DNA of 47,120 nt from a virus: positions 1 through 47,120 of the IMG/VR virus record IMGVR_UViG_3300018080_000258; one strand, 5' to 3'. Both the position numbers and the translations under genes were made by a program. Shown here piece by piece: positions 7,301-15,091 of this stretch; the stretch's first letter is position 1; every line of letters begins with the position of its first letter. Below the pieces are notes generated by a model. The model had not been told where the DNA came from, made no database searches, and worked only from the letters and a program-made list of their open reading frames with translations.

Positions 7301-8668
7301 TTACCTCTTAATCCAGGCTCGAATGTCCTTAGCTGTCAATGAGTGCCAGGCCATTGTGATTGTATCTAACTCGTTGCCCCCAATGCCAAGGTATCTACCA
7401 CCCTCAGCTTGAACCACTCCCCTAACGTGCCCAAAGCCTCCCCTTAATGGATCGTGCCCAGCCCTGGCACAGATCGCAAGGCTGCCCGGAGTAGGGGTCC
7501 ACTCCTTAGGCCGCAGGGACCGCGCTAGCCTGGCATCCTCTACTAACTCCCTAACGCTAACCCTCAGACCATGCGGAGGGACCTCTCCGGGGAGGAGGCA
7601 GGCCCTAAGCGTCTCGGATGCTAGCGCGGCGCACCATGGGGATTCCCTGTCATCGGATGGCAACGCTAGTTGGATCCCCCCATCCCATACCGGCAGCCCC
7701 TCCAGATCCACCCCCAGAAACTTACCACCCCTACGGCAATGCTTAGAGTAAGACAGGATCATAGGATCGTGCCTTGGTCCGGGGATCTCCCTCGGAGCTA
7801 GCCCGAATTGGTAGCCCAACCACGTAACGCAGCGGAGTCCTAGCGGGGTCTTGGTTAGGTCTAGCTCCGTATGCCACGCTATCGGCTCTGAGGGGCTCTC
7901 TCCGGCCGGCTTGAATTCGGGGTGACAAGACCACGGGAGGGCCCCCCAAAGGCTGATACGGCCTGCCTCAGAGGGATCTTGCACCAATTGACGCAGATCC
8001 ACTGGCTCTCCGGCCAGCCTAGCGGCCGTAGCCATGAAAAAGGCCCCCATGCTGTAGTCCCAAAAGTGTAGGTAGAAGTGGGCCCATTGCTCCGGTTGTA
8101 CTACATACCCGGTCCCGGAGGAGTTGACTCCCCCACCGGGTAGCCATGCTGCGTTAGCTCTGGCGAAGTCCTCCGAGACTGGCCACCAATACTCACAAGC
8201 GTAGCCCTCCCTGTAACGGGGGTTAAGGACATAAGTCTTACCATAGCCAACCGGGATAGCTCCGGCCCGGATTAGTCTCTCATCCTCTTGGACCTCATCG
8301 TTATGGGCCTTAGCGGCTGCCTTACTCATCCCCGTAGCCCCGTTGGGCTGGGTATGGGGCCCGATAAACTCTGCGTCTGGGTGCTCCGCTAGCGCGTCTA
8401 GGACCAAGCTAGTTGGAGTCATCACGTCCGTTAAGGCCTCCGCTATACGATCGCAAGCGTTAGCAGATAGCCCGTAGAGGTAGACGTAATCCTCCGAGGT
8501 TCCGATCGCTAGTGGAGCCCTCATTACCAGTAACTCAAGATCCCCAATGGCTAGGCTCTGCCATCGTAGGATGGCATGGCCATCCTCGATAGCCTTAAGG
8601 ATGGCCTTTACGTAACCCTCCCCAAGATCCTCCGGGACCTCATTAGCCCACCATTGGGAGCCCCTCAT
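7301..8668 (-). CDS. Two-domain endolysin, C-terminal CHAP-like amidase
   Basis: 455 aa. The C-terminal ~150 residues follow the CHAP/NlpC-P60 order: SPWCAAL with the presumed nucleophile Cys near 346, GHVRGVV with the presumed His near 414, then YLGIGGNELDTITM as in TIGR02594-type lysins. Such enzymes cut peptide bonds of peptidoglycan. The N-terminal ~260 residues contain MRAPLAIGTSEDYVYLYG, PTSLVLDAL, AGAIPVGYGKTYVLNP and AHFYLHFWDYSMG. These recall an uncharacterised bacterial family with a 'YVDYSHG' box, but that link is from memory and weak. It overlaps the upstream small membrane gene by ATGA and sits in the lysis cassette. Confidence 0.75.
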   Translation of the reverse strand: MRGSQWWANEVPEDLGEGYVKAILKAIEDGHAILRWQSLAIGDLELLVMRAPLAIGTSEDYVYLYGLSANACDRIAEALTDVMTPTSLVLDALAEHPDAEFIGPHTQPNGATGMSKAAAKAHNDEVQEDERLIRAGAIPVGYGKTYVLNPRYREGYACEYWWPVSEDFARANAAWLPGGGVNSSGTGYVVQPEQWAHFYLHFWDYSMGAFFMATAARLAGEPVDLRQLVQDPSEAGRISLWGALPWSCHPEFKPAGESPSEPIAWHTELDLTKTPLGLRCVTWLGYQFGLAPREIPGPRHDPMILSYSKHCRRGGKFLGVDLEGLPVWDGGIQLALPSDDRESPWCAALASETLRACLLPGEVPPHGLRVSVRELVEDARLARSLRPKEWTPTPGSLAICARAGHDPLRGGFGHVRGVVQAEGGRYLGIGGNELDTITMAWHSLTAKDIRAWIKR

Positions 8669-8823
8669 TGCGCTAGCACCCTTTCCTTAGCCTTACGGTT
8701 AATGTCCGCTTCCTTGTCCTTGGGAGTGAGCTTGTCCAATTCCTTGGACGTGCCCCCTCCTAGCCACCCCTTGAGAATACCCCCAAGGAAGGCACCAAAG
8801 ATCGCCAATCCGGCCCCACTCAT
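8665..8823 (-). CDS. Small one-TM protein of the lysis cassette
   Basis: 52 aa, read from ATG 8821-8823 to TGA 8665-8667. Both ends overlap neighbours by 4 nt (ATGA), which supports it as a real gene. Residues 3-22 form a glycine-rich membrane helix (GAGLAIFGAFLGGILKGWLG). The remainder is charged and helical (KELDKLTPKDKEAD). Size and layout suggest a pinholin-like or holin-accessory protein, but no family was recognised. Confidence 0.7.
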   Translation of the reverse strand: MSGAGLAIFGAFLGGILKGWLGGGTSKELDKLTPKDKEADINRKAKERVLAQ

Positions 8824-9230
8824 GGCATGGCCTCCGCTAGTGCTTTCTGGGCCGCTACGGCCTCTCTAAGGGCTTGTGCCAGCTTGCCCCAATCTGGGTT
8901 GCCTCCGCTGGCTTGGGCTGCCTCTGCGGCCGTTAGGAAGGCCCTGGCAGCTGCCAAGCTGGCACGGAGGGATCGGTAGGCCACGTAGGCCGGATGATAT
9001 AGGGCTGCCACTTGATCCAGGGCTGCTAACTTCTCCTCCTTTGAAAGGGACGCATCCTCAACCACGGAGTCCGTAGCTTTCTGGTGGGCCCCCTCAATCT
9101 CTGCCAGGGCCTCATAGGCCCCAGCATTAAGGACATTCCAAGCCGTCTTGGAATCCTGTAGCAGATTGGTGCATCCTGCCAAGATGAGGCAGAGGCCAAT
9201 CAAGATCGCTAGCGCTGCCTCGTTATTCAT
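8820..9230 (-). CDS. Lipoprotein, possible outer-membrane spanin
   Basis: 136 aa. Residues 1-20 are a lipoprotein signal: MNNEAALAILIGLCLILAGC, with lipobox LAGC placing the lipidated Cys at 20. The mature part is almost wholly helical and Ala/Glu-rich (EALAEIEGAHQKATDS, ALREAVAAQKALAEAMP). It lies between a holin-like gene and the small membrane protein, the usual place for spanins of phages of Gram-negative hosts. A spanin role is inferred from these features; no specific family was recognised. It overlaps the upstream gene by 8 nt. Confidence 0.75.
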   Translation of the reverse strand: MNNEAALAILIGLCLILAGCTNLLQDSKTAWNVLNAGAYEALAEIEGAHQKATDSVVEDASLSKEEKLAALDQVAALYHPAYVAYRSLRASLAAARAFLTAAEAAQASGGNPDWGKLAQALREAVAAQKALAEAMP

Positions 9231-9519
9231 TGGGCTTTGCCTTAGAGGGCCGATAGGTGTTTAAACCGTTAGCCGCAAAGACGATCCCCAGGGCTGAGGC
9301 CACTACCTCGATAGGTGGCGCACCCTCTGCAATGAGCCAAACGGCCGGGCCCATCGCCAGAAGGACGCTAGCGGCTTGCTTTCGTCTTGGGGTGGTAAGC
9401 AGTCCCTTGACTAGGGGGACGTTCTTAACGGCCCACATGAGGAGGAACAAGACGGCTACCAGGATAAGCCGCCCCTCCCCGCTACTGAACCACGTAACCA
9501 ATTGCTCTGTGTTAGGCAT
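9223..9519 (-). CDS. Holin-like protein, three membrane segments
   Basis: 98 aa. Hydrophobic stretches lie near residues 17-31 (LILVAVLFLLMWAV), 50-64 (ASVLLAMGPAVWLIAEG) and 72-86 (VVASALGIVFAANGL), with positive residues between the first two and a polar C-terminus. Size and topology fit a class I holin that would open the inner membrane for the endolysin encoded three genes downstream. A GTTTAAAC lies in its last codons (9259-9266). Confidence 0.7.
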   Translation of the reverse strand: MPNTEQLVTWFSSGEGRLILVAVLFLLMWAVKNVPLVKGLLTTPRRKQAASVLLAMGPAVWLIAEGAPPIEVVASALGIVFAANGLNTYRPSKAKPNE

Positions 9520-9529
9520 TACCTACTCC

Positions 9530-10723
9530 TTATGGTGGGGTAATGAGATTCTCTGTGATAGTGATCCGGGACGTGTCTAGCACAGCTAACTCCCGGGTAG
9601 CGATCGGCAAGTTTACTGTGCCAGCTGGGGCCGCAGCAAAGCCGGCCCGGATAGCCGTTACGTCTATCACTCCGTCAAAGCCTTGGGCTGCACTTAGGTA
9701 GTCGTTAAGGATCACATCCGACCCAACCAAGAGCTTAACCAAGCCCTCCGCTACAATGGCGGACTTGACGGCCGCTTGCCCCGCGTAGCCGGTTAGCACG
9801 TTGATATCTAGATCAAGCTCCAACCAAACCTGCCTCTCCACCGGACGGCTAAAGTAGATCGTATGCTGATAGCCTAAGGTATCTGTTGCGGTCCCTGAGT
9901 CCGTCCCTACCGTCCGGACTCCGGCCCCCTTGGTATCCCATATGACTTGGGCGATCTCGTCATCCGTGAGGGCTGGGGGGCTGCCATCGTACACGACAAC
10001 CTCAATTGACTTGGGAGGCAGGCCGTTAGCGTCTATCGAGTCCGTGACATTCTCAAAGACTTGGGCTTGCTCGATATCCTCGACTTGGAGCAAGTCCGAT
10101 CGCATCGCATCCACGGTAGCGGTACCACTGGCCCTAAGCTCATCCTCCCGCCGTTCCTTAAGCGTAGTGTCTGAGTCCTCATTATCGCCTACGGTAGCGT
10201 CTAAGGCATTGGTTACGCTATTCCACCCAACCACCGGGGTAGCGATTACCGTAATCGTCCCGGAGTTAGCTGCAATGGCTCCGGCCTCCTCTGCCTCAAA
10301 AAGGACATTGTGGTTGCCGTTTGCTGGGGACGTAAAGTCCGCTACCGGAGTCCACCGGTTATCCGGATCACCCAAGACGTTAGCGTAATTGGTCCCGGCT
10401 ACTAGCGTAGTCCCTAGGTCTAGATCGCAATCAAGAGTAACCGTTCCCTTAGTCGCAAGCCTCCGGACCGTTCCGGTCAATGCGGAGAGTGCCTCCAATA
10501 GGTAGCCCTCTGCCGCATCCGGATCGTAACCGTGGTAGGCAACTTGGAGAACCTCCCAACCTTCCCTCATCTGGGCAGCGAAGATCCCATTAAGCTGGCC
10601 CATAGGCTCGTCTGGGGCTGTGTTCAGATTGGGATCGATCTCTCCCTTTTGACGAGCCGCTAGCTCGTTAAGGATCTCCTCAACCGTTTTGATCTCTAGG
10701 CCAGCTGCCGTAACTCCCGCCAT
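9530..10723 (-). CDS. Baseplate J-like wedge protein
   Basis: 397 aa. It follows the baseplate J pattern: helical N-terminus with LNELAARQKGEIDPNLNTAPDEPMGQL, a middle with GTTLVAGTNYANVLGD, and DSDTTLKERREDELRASGTATVDAMRSDLLQVEDIEQAQVFEN-type sequence (shown here in its key parts) typical of Mu gp47/T4 gp6 relatives. It joins the hub to the fibre network. It lies directly after the gp25-like gene, as in other contractile tails. SD AAGGATAG precedes the ATG. Confidence 0.88.
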   Translation of the reverse strand: MAGVTAAGLEIKTVEEILNELAARQKGEIDPNLNTAPDEPMGQLNGIFAAQMREGWEVLQVAYHGYDPDAAEGYLLEALSALTGTVRRLATKGTVTLDCDLDLGTTLVAGTNYANVLGDPDNRWTPVADFTSPANGNHNVLFEAEEAGAIAANSGTITVIATPVVGWNSVTNALDATVGDNEDSDTTLKERREDELRASGTATVDAMRSDLLQVEDIEQAQVFENVTDSIDANGLPPKSIEVVVYDGSPPALTDDEIAQVIWDTKGAGVRTVGTDSGTATDTLGYQHTIYFSRPVERQVWLELDLDINVLTGYAGQAAVKSAIVAEGLVKLLVGSDVILNDYLSAAQGFDGVIDVTAIRAGFAAAPAGTVNLPIATRELAVLDTSRITITENLITPP

Positions 10724-10733
10724 TGGTCTATCC

Positions 10734-11201
10734 TTATGGGGTGGTAATGATAAACTCGTCCGGCTGTGCCCGGAATATCTTGTTACCCGTTACCACAAGC
10801 TCTAGGGGGTCAATGTTTAAACGCCTAACCCTCGCTTGCTCGGTTAGCGCGGTCCCAAACTTCCGGATAGCCAATACCCCTGGGGTGGTAAGGGTGGCCT
10901 TACGAAAGATAGACTGGATTAGGCTGGGGTCTGGGTTCTTTACCAGAATGTCGCGGAAGTAGGGGATACCCTGGCGAATGTCTAGGAACCACTCCCCAAG
11001 GAAAAACTTATAGCGCGTCCGCAGCCGTTGGGCTAAGGCGTCCACTCCCCGCAGGAAGGTAACCGGAGTAGCAAGGTCCCCGGTAGCGGGATCCAGGGCT
11101 AGTGTAACGAAAGGCAGGGACTCCGGATCCTCTTCCGTTAAACTCCCCCCGCTAATGGGGGACGTAGGGTCCGCTAGTGGAAAGGAGTATATGGCAGCCA
11201 T
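10734..11201 (-). CDS. Baseplate wedge protein, gp25/W-like
   Basis: 155 aa. The segment RGVDALAQRLRTRYKFFLGEWFLDIRQGIPYF and the following DPSLIQSIFRKA...PGV pattern match short gp25/DUF2634-like wedge proteins, which sit at the sheath-baseplate contact and start sheath assembly. It overlaps the next upstream gene by one base and precedes baseplate J in transcription order, a typical pair. A GTTTAAAC lies in the C-terminal coding part as Leu-Asn. Confidence 0.82.
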   Translation of the reverse strand: MAAIYSFPLADPTSPISGGSLTEEDPESLPFVTLALDPATGDLATPVTFLRGVDALAQRLRTRYKFFLGEWFLDIRQGIPYFRDILVKNPDPSLIQSIFRKATLTTPGVLAIRKFGTALTEQARVRRLNIDPLELVVTGNKIFRAQPDEFIITTP

Positions 11202-11581
11202 TAGGAGCCCTCGTTACCGGTATCATCAAAGGGGTAGACCTCTACGTCTACTGCGGAGGTCCAGCCGGAATCCCGCCGAATAGAGAAGCGGTAGCCGTCC
11301 GTAATGGTGGACCGGGTAGAGAAGCTAGCAAAGCCGGACCTCCAAGTCCCATCATAAGCCAAGTAGGCTACCCCACCTAGAACCACTACGATCAAGATGC
11401 GTCTAAACGGGCTGTCCGGATCGGTAACGTCAACCACTACCGGAGTGGACGGAGCGATCGGGTTACCCGCAGCCGGAGAGATGAGGGTAACCGTAGGGGC
11501 TACCCCAGCCCCTCCTACCCTGCTCATGGCAACGGGTAAGAGTGCCGTTGCGGAGATCGCTTGTTGCGTGTGATCGGCCAT
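11201..11581 (-). CDS. Ig-like small baseplate-region protein
   Basis: 126 aa. Residues ~28-60 carry an Ig-like lead (APTVTLISPAAGNPIAPSTPVVVDVTDPDSPF) common in virion accessory domains, followed by a beta-rich remainder with no catalytic motif. It lies between the structural gene 11586-12527 and the gp25-like wedge gene and was probably co-translated with them. A virion surface or baseplate accessory role is inferred from context. Confidence 0.65.
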   Translation of the reverse strand: MADHTQQAISATALLPVAMSRVGGAGVAPTVTLISPAAGNPIAPSTPVVVDVTDPDSPFRRILIVVVLGGVAYLAYDGTWRSGFASFSTRSTITDGYRFSIRRDSGWTSAVDVEVYPFDDTGNEGS

Positions 11582-11585
11582 TGGT

Positions 11586-12527
11586 CTAGCTCGCTAGCGG
11601 AACGGTTAGGCCGTCCCATTCTACGTTCACATCCCCGATAGAGATCCGGGTAAGACCTTCCCAAGTCTCTCCCTCATTGCGATCAACCCCGTTCCACATA
11701 ATGAAGTCCGTAATCCCCTTAAAAAAAGGAGATCCGTAAGACGATCTGCGGCTAATGGTAATCGGGATAGCAATATCCTTACCGGCCCCATCTTGCGAGC
11801 AATAGTTAGGGAAGTTGCTACCGGCAAGACACCGTTGGATCAATCCAGCAACGCATTGATAGTTAGTCGATCCAGGCTCAAAACAACTCAGCCGGGAATA
11901 GACCCCAGTCTGGTTACCTGAATATAGGTTTGCCTCAATCAAGCCGTCTTGTTGGGGATCGCAAAAGAACACACAAGGATTAGTCCCTACGTCCCCCGGC
12001 TGTATGGCATGGGTTATGGGAATCATCGCATGAGTCCCGTTGCCATTGGTAAAACTGCCGGAGGCATTGGTCCAGAACCACCAACCATAAGGGGCAGCAT
12101 CATCCGCTCCCATGTGCAGCACACCTTGTCCGGCCTGGACTAGGTTAGTCACGGGCATAACCTCTTTTTCGTCTACAGCCGTGGGACGGGCCGCGATAGA
12201 CCCACCGGTAAAGGCTGCGGTTTCCGAGACGAATATGTGCCATTGGCTATCGCTCACAGAGGCCCTAGCGTAAAGGATCTCCCTAGCCCCATCCGGCTGC
12301 CGGATAACAAACCAAGACTCAGAGACTCCCGCCACATAATTACCCAAGTCTAGGTAGCCGCTAATGTTGTCCCCAGCCCCTCCTACCGTTCCGTCACTTG
12401 ATCGCGGAATGGTCCAACCGGGACCACCGGGGCTAGCTGTCCGCATAAAGTCTAGCCATAGATATACGATCTTAAGGGCAGAGTCCGTGGCAGTGTAAGC
12501 CGTATTGGGGACGAAACGCATTGTCAT
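11586..12527 (-). CDS. Structural protein of baseplate cluster, function unknown
   Basis: 313 aa starting MTMRFVPNTAYTATDSALKIVYLWLDFM. It is rich in Gly, Ser, Trp and aromatic residues, with seven or so cysteines around residues 180-250 (NPCVFFCDPQ, YQCVAGLIQRC). The HMGADDAAPYGWWFWTN segment resembles conserved pieces of poorly described tail proteins. Position between spike and wedge genes suggests a peripheral baseplate part. No enzyme motif was recognised. Confidence 0.65.
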   Translation of the reverse strand: MTMRFVPNTAYTATDSALKIVYLWLDFMRTASPGGPGWTIPRSSDGTVGGAGDNISGYLDLGNYVAGVSESWFVIRQPDGAREILYARASVSDSQWHIFVSETAAFTGGSIAARPTAVDEKEVMPVTNLVQAGQGVLHMGADDAAPYGWWFWTNASGSFTNGNGTHAMIPITHAIQPGDVGTNPCVFFCDPQQDGLIEANLYSGNQTGVYSRLSCFEPGSTNYQCVAGLIQRCLAGSNFPNYCSQDGAGKDIAIPITISRRSSYGSPFFKGITDFIMWNGVDRNEGETWEGLTRISIGDVNVEWDGLTVPLAS

Positions 12528-12532
12528 TGGAG

Positions 12533-13180
12533 CTACTCCGCTTTGAGCTTGATAGAGGCCACGTCTGCCCCTGGGGTGTAAGGGGTATCCCCTACCGCGC
12601 TAGTCCCCGGGCCGGTGGTTACTCCGGTATGCTTGTGGGTGTTCACAGCTGTAGCGATCTTGGCTAGCTCTGCCATAACCTTTAGGTTCATAGCTACGAA
12701 GTCCGCCGCAGCCGGACCTACTTTGACCTCTGGCCCCTTGAGAACCATGGCAGCCGGATCCATCGGTAGAATGGTATCCTTAGGGCCGATGCCTGGATAG
12801 GCTACAGGATTGCCAAGAGAGTGGAGCCGGAGATCCCCCGGATCGGATATGTCCCCGGTTTCTCGCCATTGGGCAAAGGCCTGTGTAGAAAAGACTAGCT
12901 GCACATAGTCACCCTTAACTAAGGGCCACGTTATGGCATAGGCGTCTGAGGAGCCCCTAGGATAGATGACAGGGACGTTAGGGATAACGGGTAGCTCCTC
13001 ATGGGTAACCGTCCCTCCCTCATCTAGAATGGCTCTGCGGATGACTGGCAACGCATCCACAACCGGAGGGCCGGGGGAGGTTGTAAACTTCTCAACTCTA
13101 GCCGTACAGGACACATTAACGTCTAGAAGTCTAGCGTCTATGGCCCTCCTTATGATCTCTGCTAGCGTGGGTTCTGTCAT
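12533..13180 (-). CDS. Baseplate central spike, Gp138/gpV-like
   Basis: 215 aa. The N-terminal ~130 residues form an OB-like domain with the Gp138 N-domain pattern (VSCTARVEKF, IPNVPVIYPRG, WPLVKGDYVQLVFSTQAFAQW). A helical/beta shaft follows, ending in ATAVNTHKHTGVTTGPGTS; the HxH pair is typical of metal-bound spike tips or tail sequences. The spike tops the hub and pierces the outer membrane. It overlaps the hub gene by ATGA. Confidence 0.82.
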   Translation of the reverse strand: MTEPTLAEIIRRAIDARLLDVNVSCTARVEKFTTSPGPPVVDALPVIRRAILDEGGTVTHEELPVIPNVPVIYPRGSSDAYAITWPLVKGDYVQLVFSTQAFAQWRETGDISDPGDLRLHSLGNPVAYPGIGPKDTILPMDPAAMVLKGPEVKVGPAAADFVAMNLKVMAELAKIATAVNTHKHTGVTTGPGTSAVGDTPYTPGADVASIKLKAE

Positions 13181-14013
13181 CCTATCGCCTTAGCCTCTAG
13201 GTCAATATACCAATCCGCCCCACCGGTATCCCCGGTATAGATGCACTCCTCTACCCGGTAACGGCCGGAGAGTCTCTCACTCTCTAGCGTGATCGTCCGG
13301 CCCGGGAATATCTCCGGGATGAGGAGGGTTTGGCAAGATAGGACTCCCTCGTTATCCACGGAGGGAGAACCGATAAGCCCGGTATTAGGGGTAATGGCTA
13401 CGTCCAATTGAGCTAGCGCGGCCCCCTTCTGGAGAAGCTGGATCGCTCCGTCTTGTATGCTCCACTCCAGACCAAAGCTTTCCGCTAGCAGAGTCATATT
13501 CCGAGACGCAGAGCCGCTTAGCACAGTCCCGGACGGCCAAAGCTTCCCGTTGCTCTTGAACCCTAGGCCGCTAACGATCTCATCCGTGTTACCGGCCCCA
13601 ACTCCTAGCGCCTTAATGACTTGCTTAAGCACAGCATCATTAGCCGTCCCGGGGGCTATAGCTTGGTTGATCCTCTTGGTCTTGATCTCTTTCTCCCCAT
13701 CTCCGCTTTGAAGGGTGGTAATGAGATCGGGCCCCTCTCTAACGGTTATGGCGGTCCTTAGGTTCCCAAGGAATAGACGGGCCGTCCCATCCTCATAGCC
13801 TGCGTCTATGCTAACCGGGACTTGCTCCGCTTCCTCTAGTTGGGATCGGTGGTCTGGGTTCAGGTTCCAAACCTGGATCTCTGCGGTATTGGGTTCCGGC
13901 TTAAGGGTCTTGGTTACGCTAAAGGCTACGTCCAAGGATCCCTCCGGGGAGTCCGTGGTTAGCTCGATAGTGGACACAACCACCCTAGCAGACCGTTTAA
14001 ACAGGACACCCAT
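13177..14013 (-). CDS. Baseplate hub protein, gpD/gp27-like
   Basis: 278 aa. Segments such as TLKPEPNTAEIQVWNLNPDHR, VSIDAGYEDGTARLFLGNL and LSGRYRVEECIYTGDTGGADWYIDLEA match baseplate hub proteins of the Mu P/P2 D group, seen in short contractile tails. It binds the spike and forms the end of the tail tube. A GTTTAAAC at 13995-14002 encodes Phe-Lys near its N-terminus. Flanking genes on both sides (plug-like 14013-14351 and spike) agree with this role. Confidence 0.8.
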   Translation of the reverse strand: MGVLFKRSARVVVSTIELTTDSPEGSLDVAFSVTKTLKPEPNTAEIQVWNLNPDHRSQLEEAEQVPVSIDAGYEDGTARLFLGNLRTAITVREGPDLITTLQSGDGEKEIKTKRINQAIAPGTANDAVLKQVIKALGVGAGNTDEIVSGLGFKSNGKLWPSGTVLSGSASRNMTLLAESFGLEWSIQDGAIQLLQKGAALAQLDVAITPNTGLIGSPSVDNEGVLSCQTLLIPEIFPGRTITLESERLSGRYRVEECIYTGDTGGADWYIDLEAKAIG

Positions 14014-14351
14014 TAGAGAGCCTCTACCTCCTCTTGGGTGTAGTAGTAAAACTCTACCCTAGTCCCAAAGTCCTCCAACGTTGGAGGGGCTGGGGCTTCC
14101 TCATCGGAGAGATCAAAAGCATACAGCTCCCCGGGAGGCAGCTTGGCTGTTTGGTGTCTGCGAAGCAACGGCCAGTTAGCGGTTACCTTAATCCCAACCT
14201 TAATGGCTACGTTGTCTAGGTCGAAGATTGAGAGGTAGAAGCGCTCCTCTCTCAAGGACCAATCCAGCTTTAGAACGTAGTCCGATCCATCCAACCTTAC
14301 CCGTTGGGTGTAGAGGGGCTCTCCGGTGAATATACGGATTAAGACTGGCAT
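14013..14351 (-). CDS. Baseplate plug-like protein
   Basis: 112 aa. LDGSDYVLKLDWSLREERFYLSIFDLDNVAI is the pattern of the small 'plug' family known from cyanophage Pam3-type baseplates, as far as I recall. The protein is a compact beta-sandwich with an acidic C-terminal segment. It overlaps the genes on both sides by one base, indicating translational coupling in the hub cluster. Confidence 0.7.
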   Translation of the reverse strand: MPVLIRIFTGEPLYTQRVRLDGSDYVLKLDWSLREERFYLSIFDLDNVAIKVGIKVTANWPLLRRHQTAKLPPGELYAFDLSDEEAPAPPTLEDFGTRVEFYYYTQEEVEAL

Positions 14352-15091
14352 TATAGACCCAATAGGCTAGAGCCCCCGTCCGCTAGCTTAGCTGCCAAGC
14401 TCTTAGCCCTAGCTGTAGAATCTGCGGCAGCATCATCCGGGGACTTAGGGGTCTGGTTACCCTTAGCGGAAAGAGGGACCCCGGTTGGAATGGTTGGGAC
14501 GGGAGGGGCCACTACTACCCCTGTCTCTACTACCCGCAGCTCTCTAAGGTCCAAGTTGAAAGAGGCCCCCTCTGCCTCCCCAACGATCCTAGGCATGGCT
14601 GCCCGGACTACGATTAGGTTTTCGTACTCCCTAACGCTTGTGAGTAGCCTTATAGCTATCGCGTTCTTCTGTAGGTCTTGGAGGGTTTCGTAGACTTCCC
14701 TTACCGCGTCGAAAAAGTCCGGGAAGGATAGGACCGTAGCAGACAACTCCGTAGGGAATAGAGCATTGCCAATTGCCTTAACCCCGAATCGCAGAGCTGC
14801 ACCGGGGGAGAGTAGCAGCTCCTCCGTGGTCGGATAATACTGCACGTCTTCCAACTTGATTGAGCGGATCTCCCCTCTCTGGGTAAAGGGGTTGTACCTA
14901 GTTGGGGTGTTACTAATGAAGCCCGTAAAGGAGAAGGTATCTGGTAAGGGTCTAACGTGATCCGTAACGTTGATCCCAACCTCTACCGGATGATCGGATA
15001 TCTCCGAGACACTTTCGTGGTTCTCTGCCTCGATAACGTCAAAGGTAACAATCCGATCGGAGCCATCTTGGGGGAGTAGGAAGATAGGCAT
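14351..15091 (-). CDS. Dit-like baseplate/tail protein
   Basis: 246 aa. The N-terminal ~180 residues follow a Dit-like pattern found after tape measure genes: ENHESVSEISDHPVEVG, NVTDHVRPLPDTFSFTGFIS, then DLQKNAIAIRLLTSVREYENLIV. This protein would ring the tube end and connect to the hub. The last ~60 residues are low-complexity (GVVVAPPVPTIPTGVP, then an Ala/Ser/Lys-rich tail) and probably flexible. It starts in a one-base overlap with the tape measure stop. Confidence 0.75.
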   Translation of the reverse strand: MPIFLLPQDGSDRIVTFDVIEAENHESVSEISDHPVEVGINVTDHVRPLPDTFSFTGFISNTPTRYNPFTQRGEIRSIKLEDVQYYPTTEELLLSPGAALRFGVKAIGNALFPTELSATVLSFPDFFDAVREVYETLQDLQKNAIAIRLLTSVREYENLIVVRAAMPRIVGEAEGASFNLDLRELRVVETGVVVAPPVPTIPTGVPLSAKGNQTPKSPDDAAADSTARAKSLAAKLADGGSSLLGL

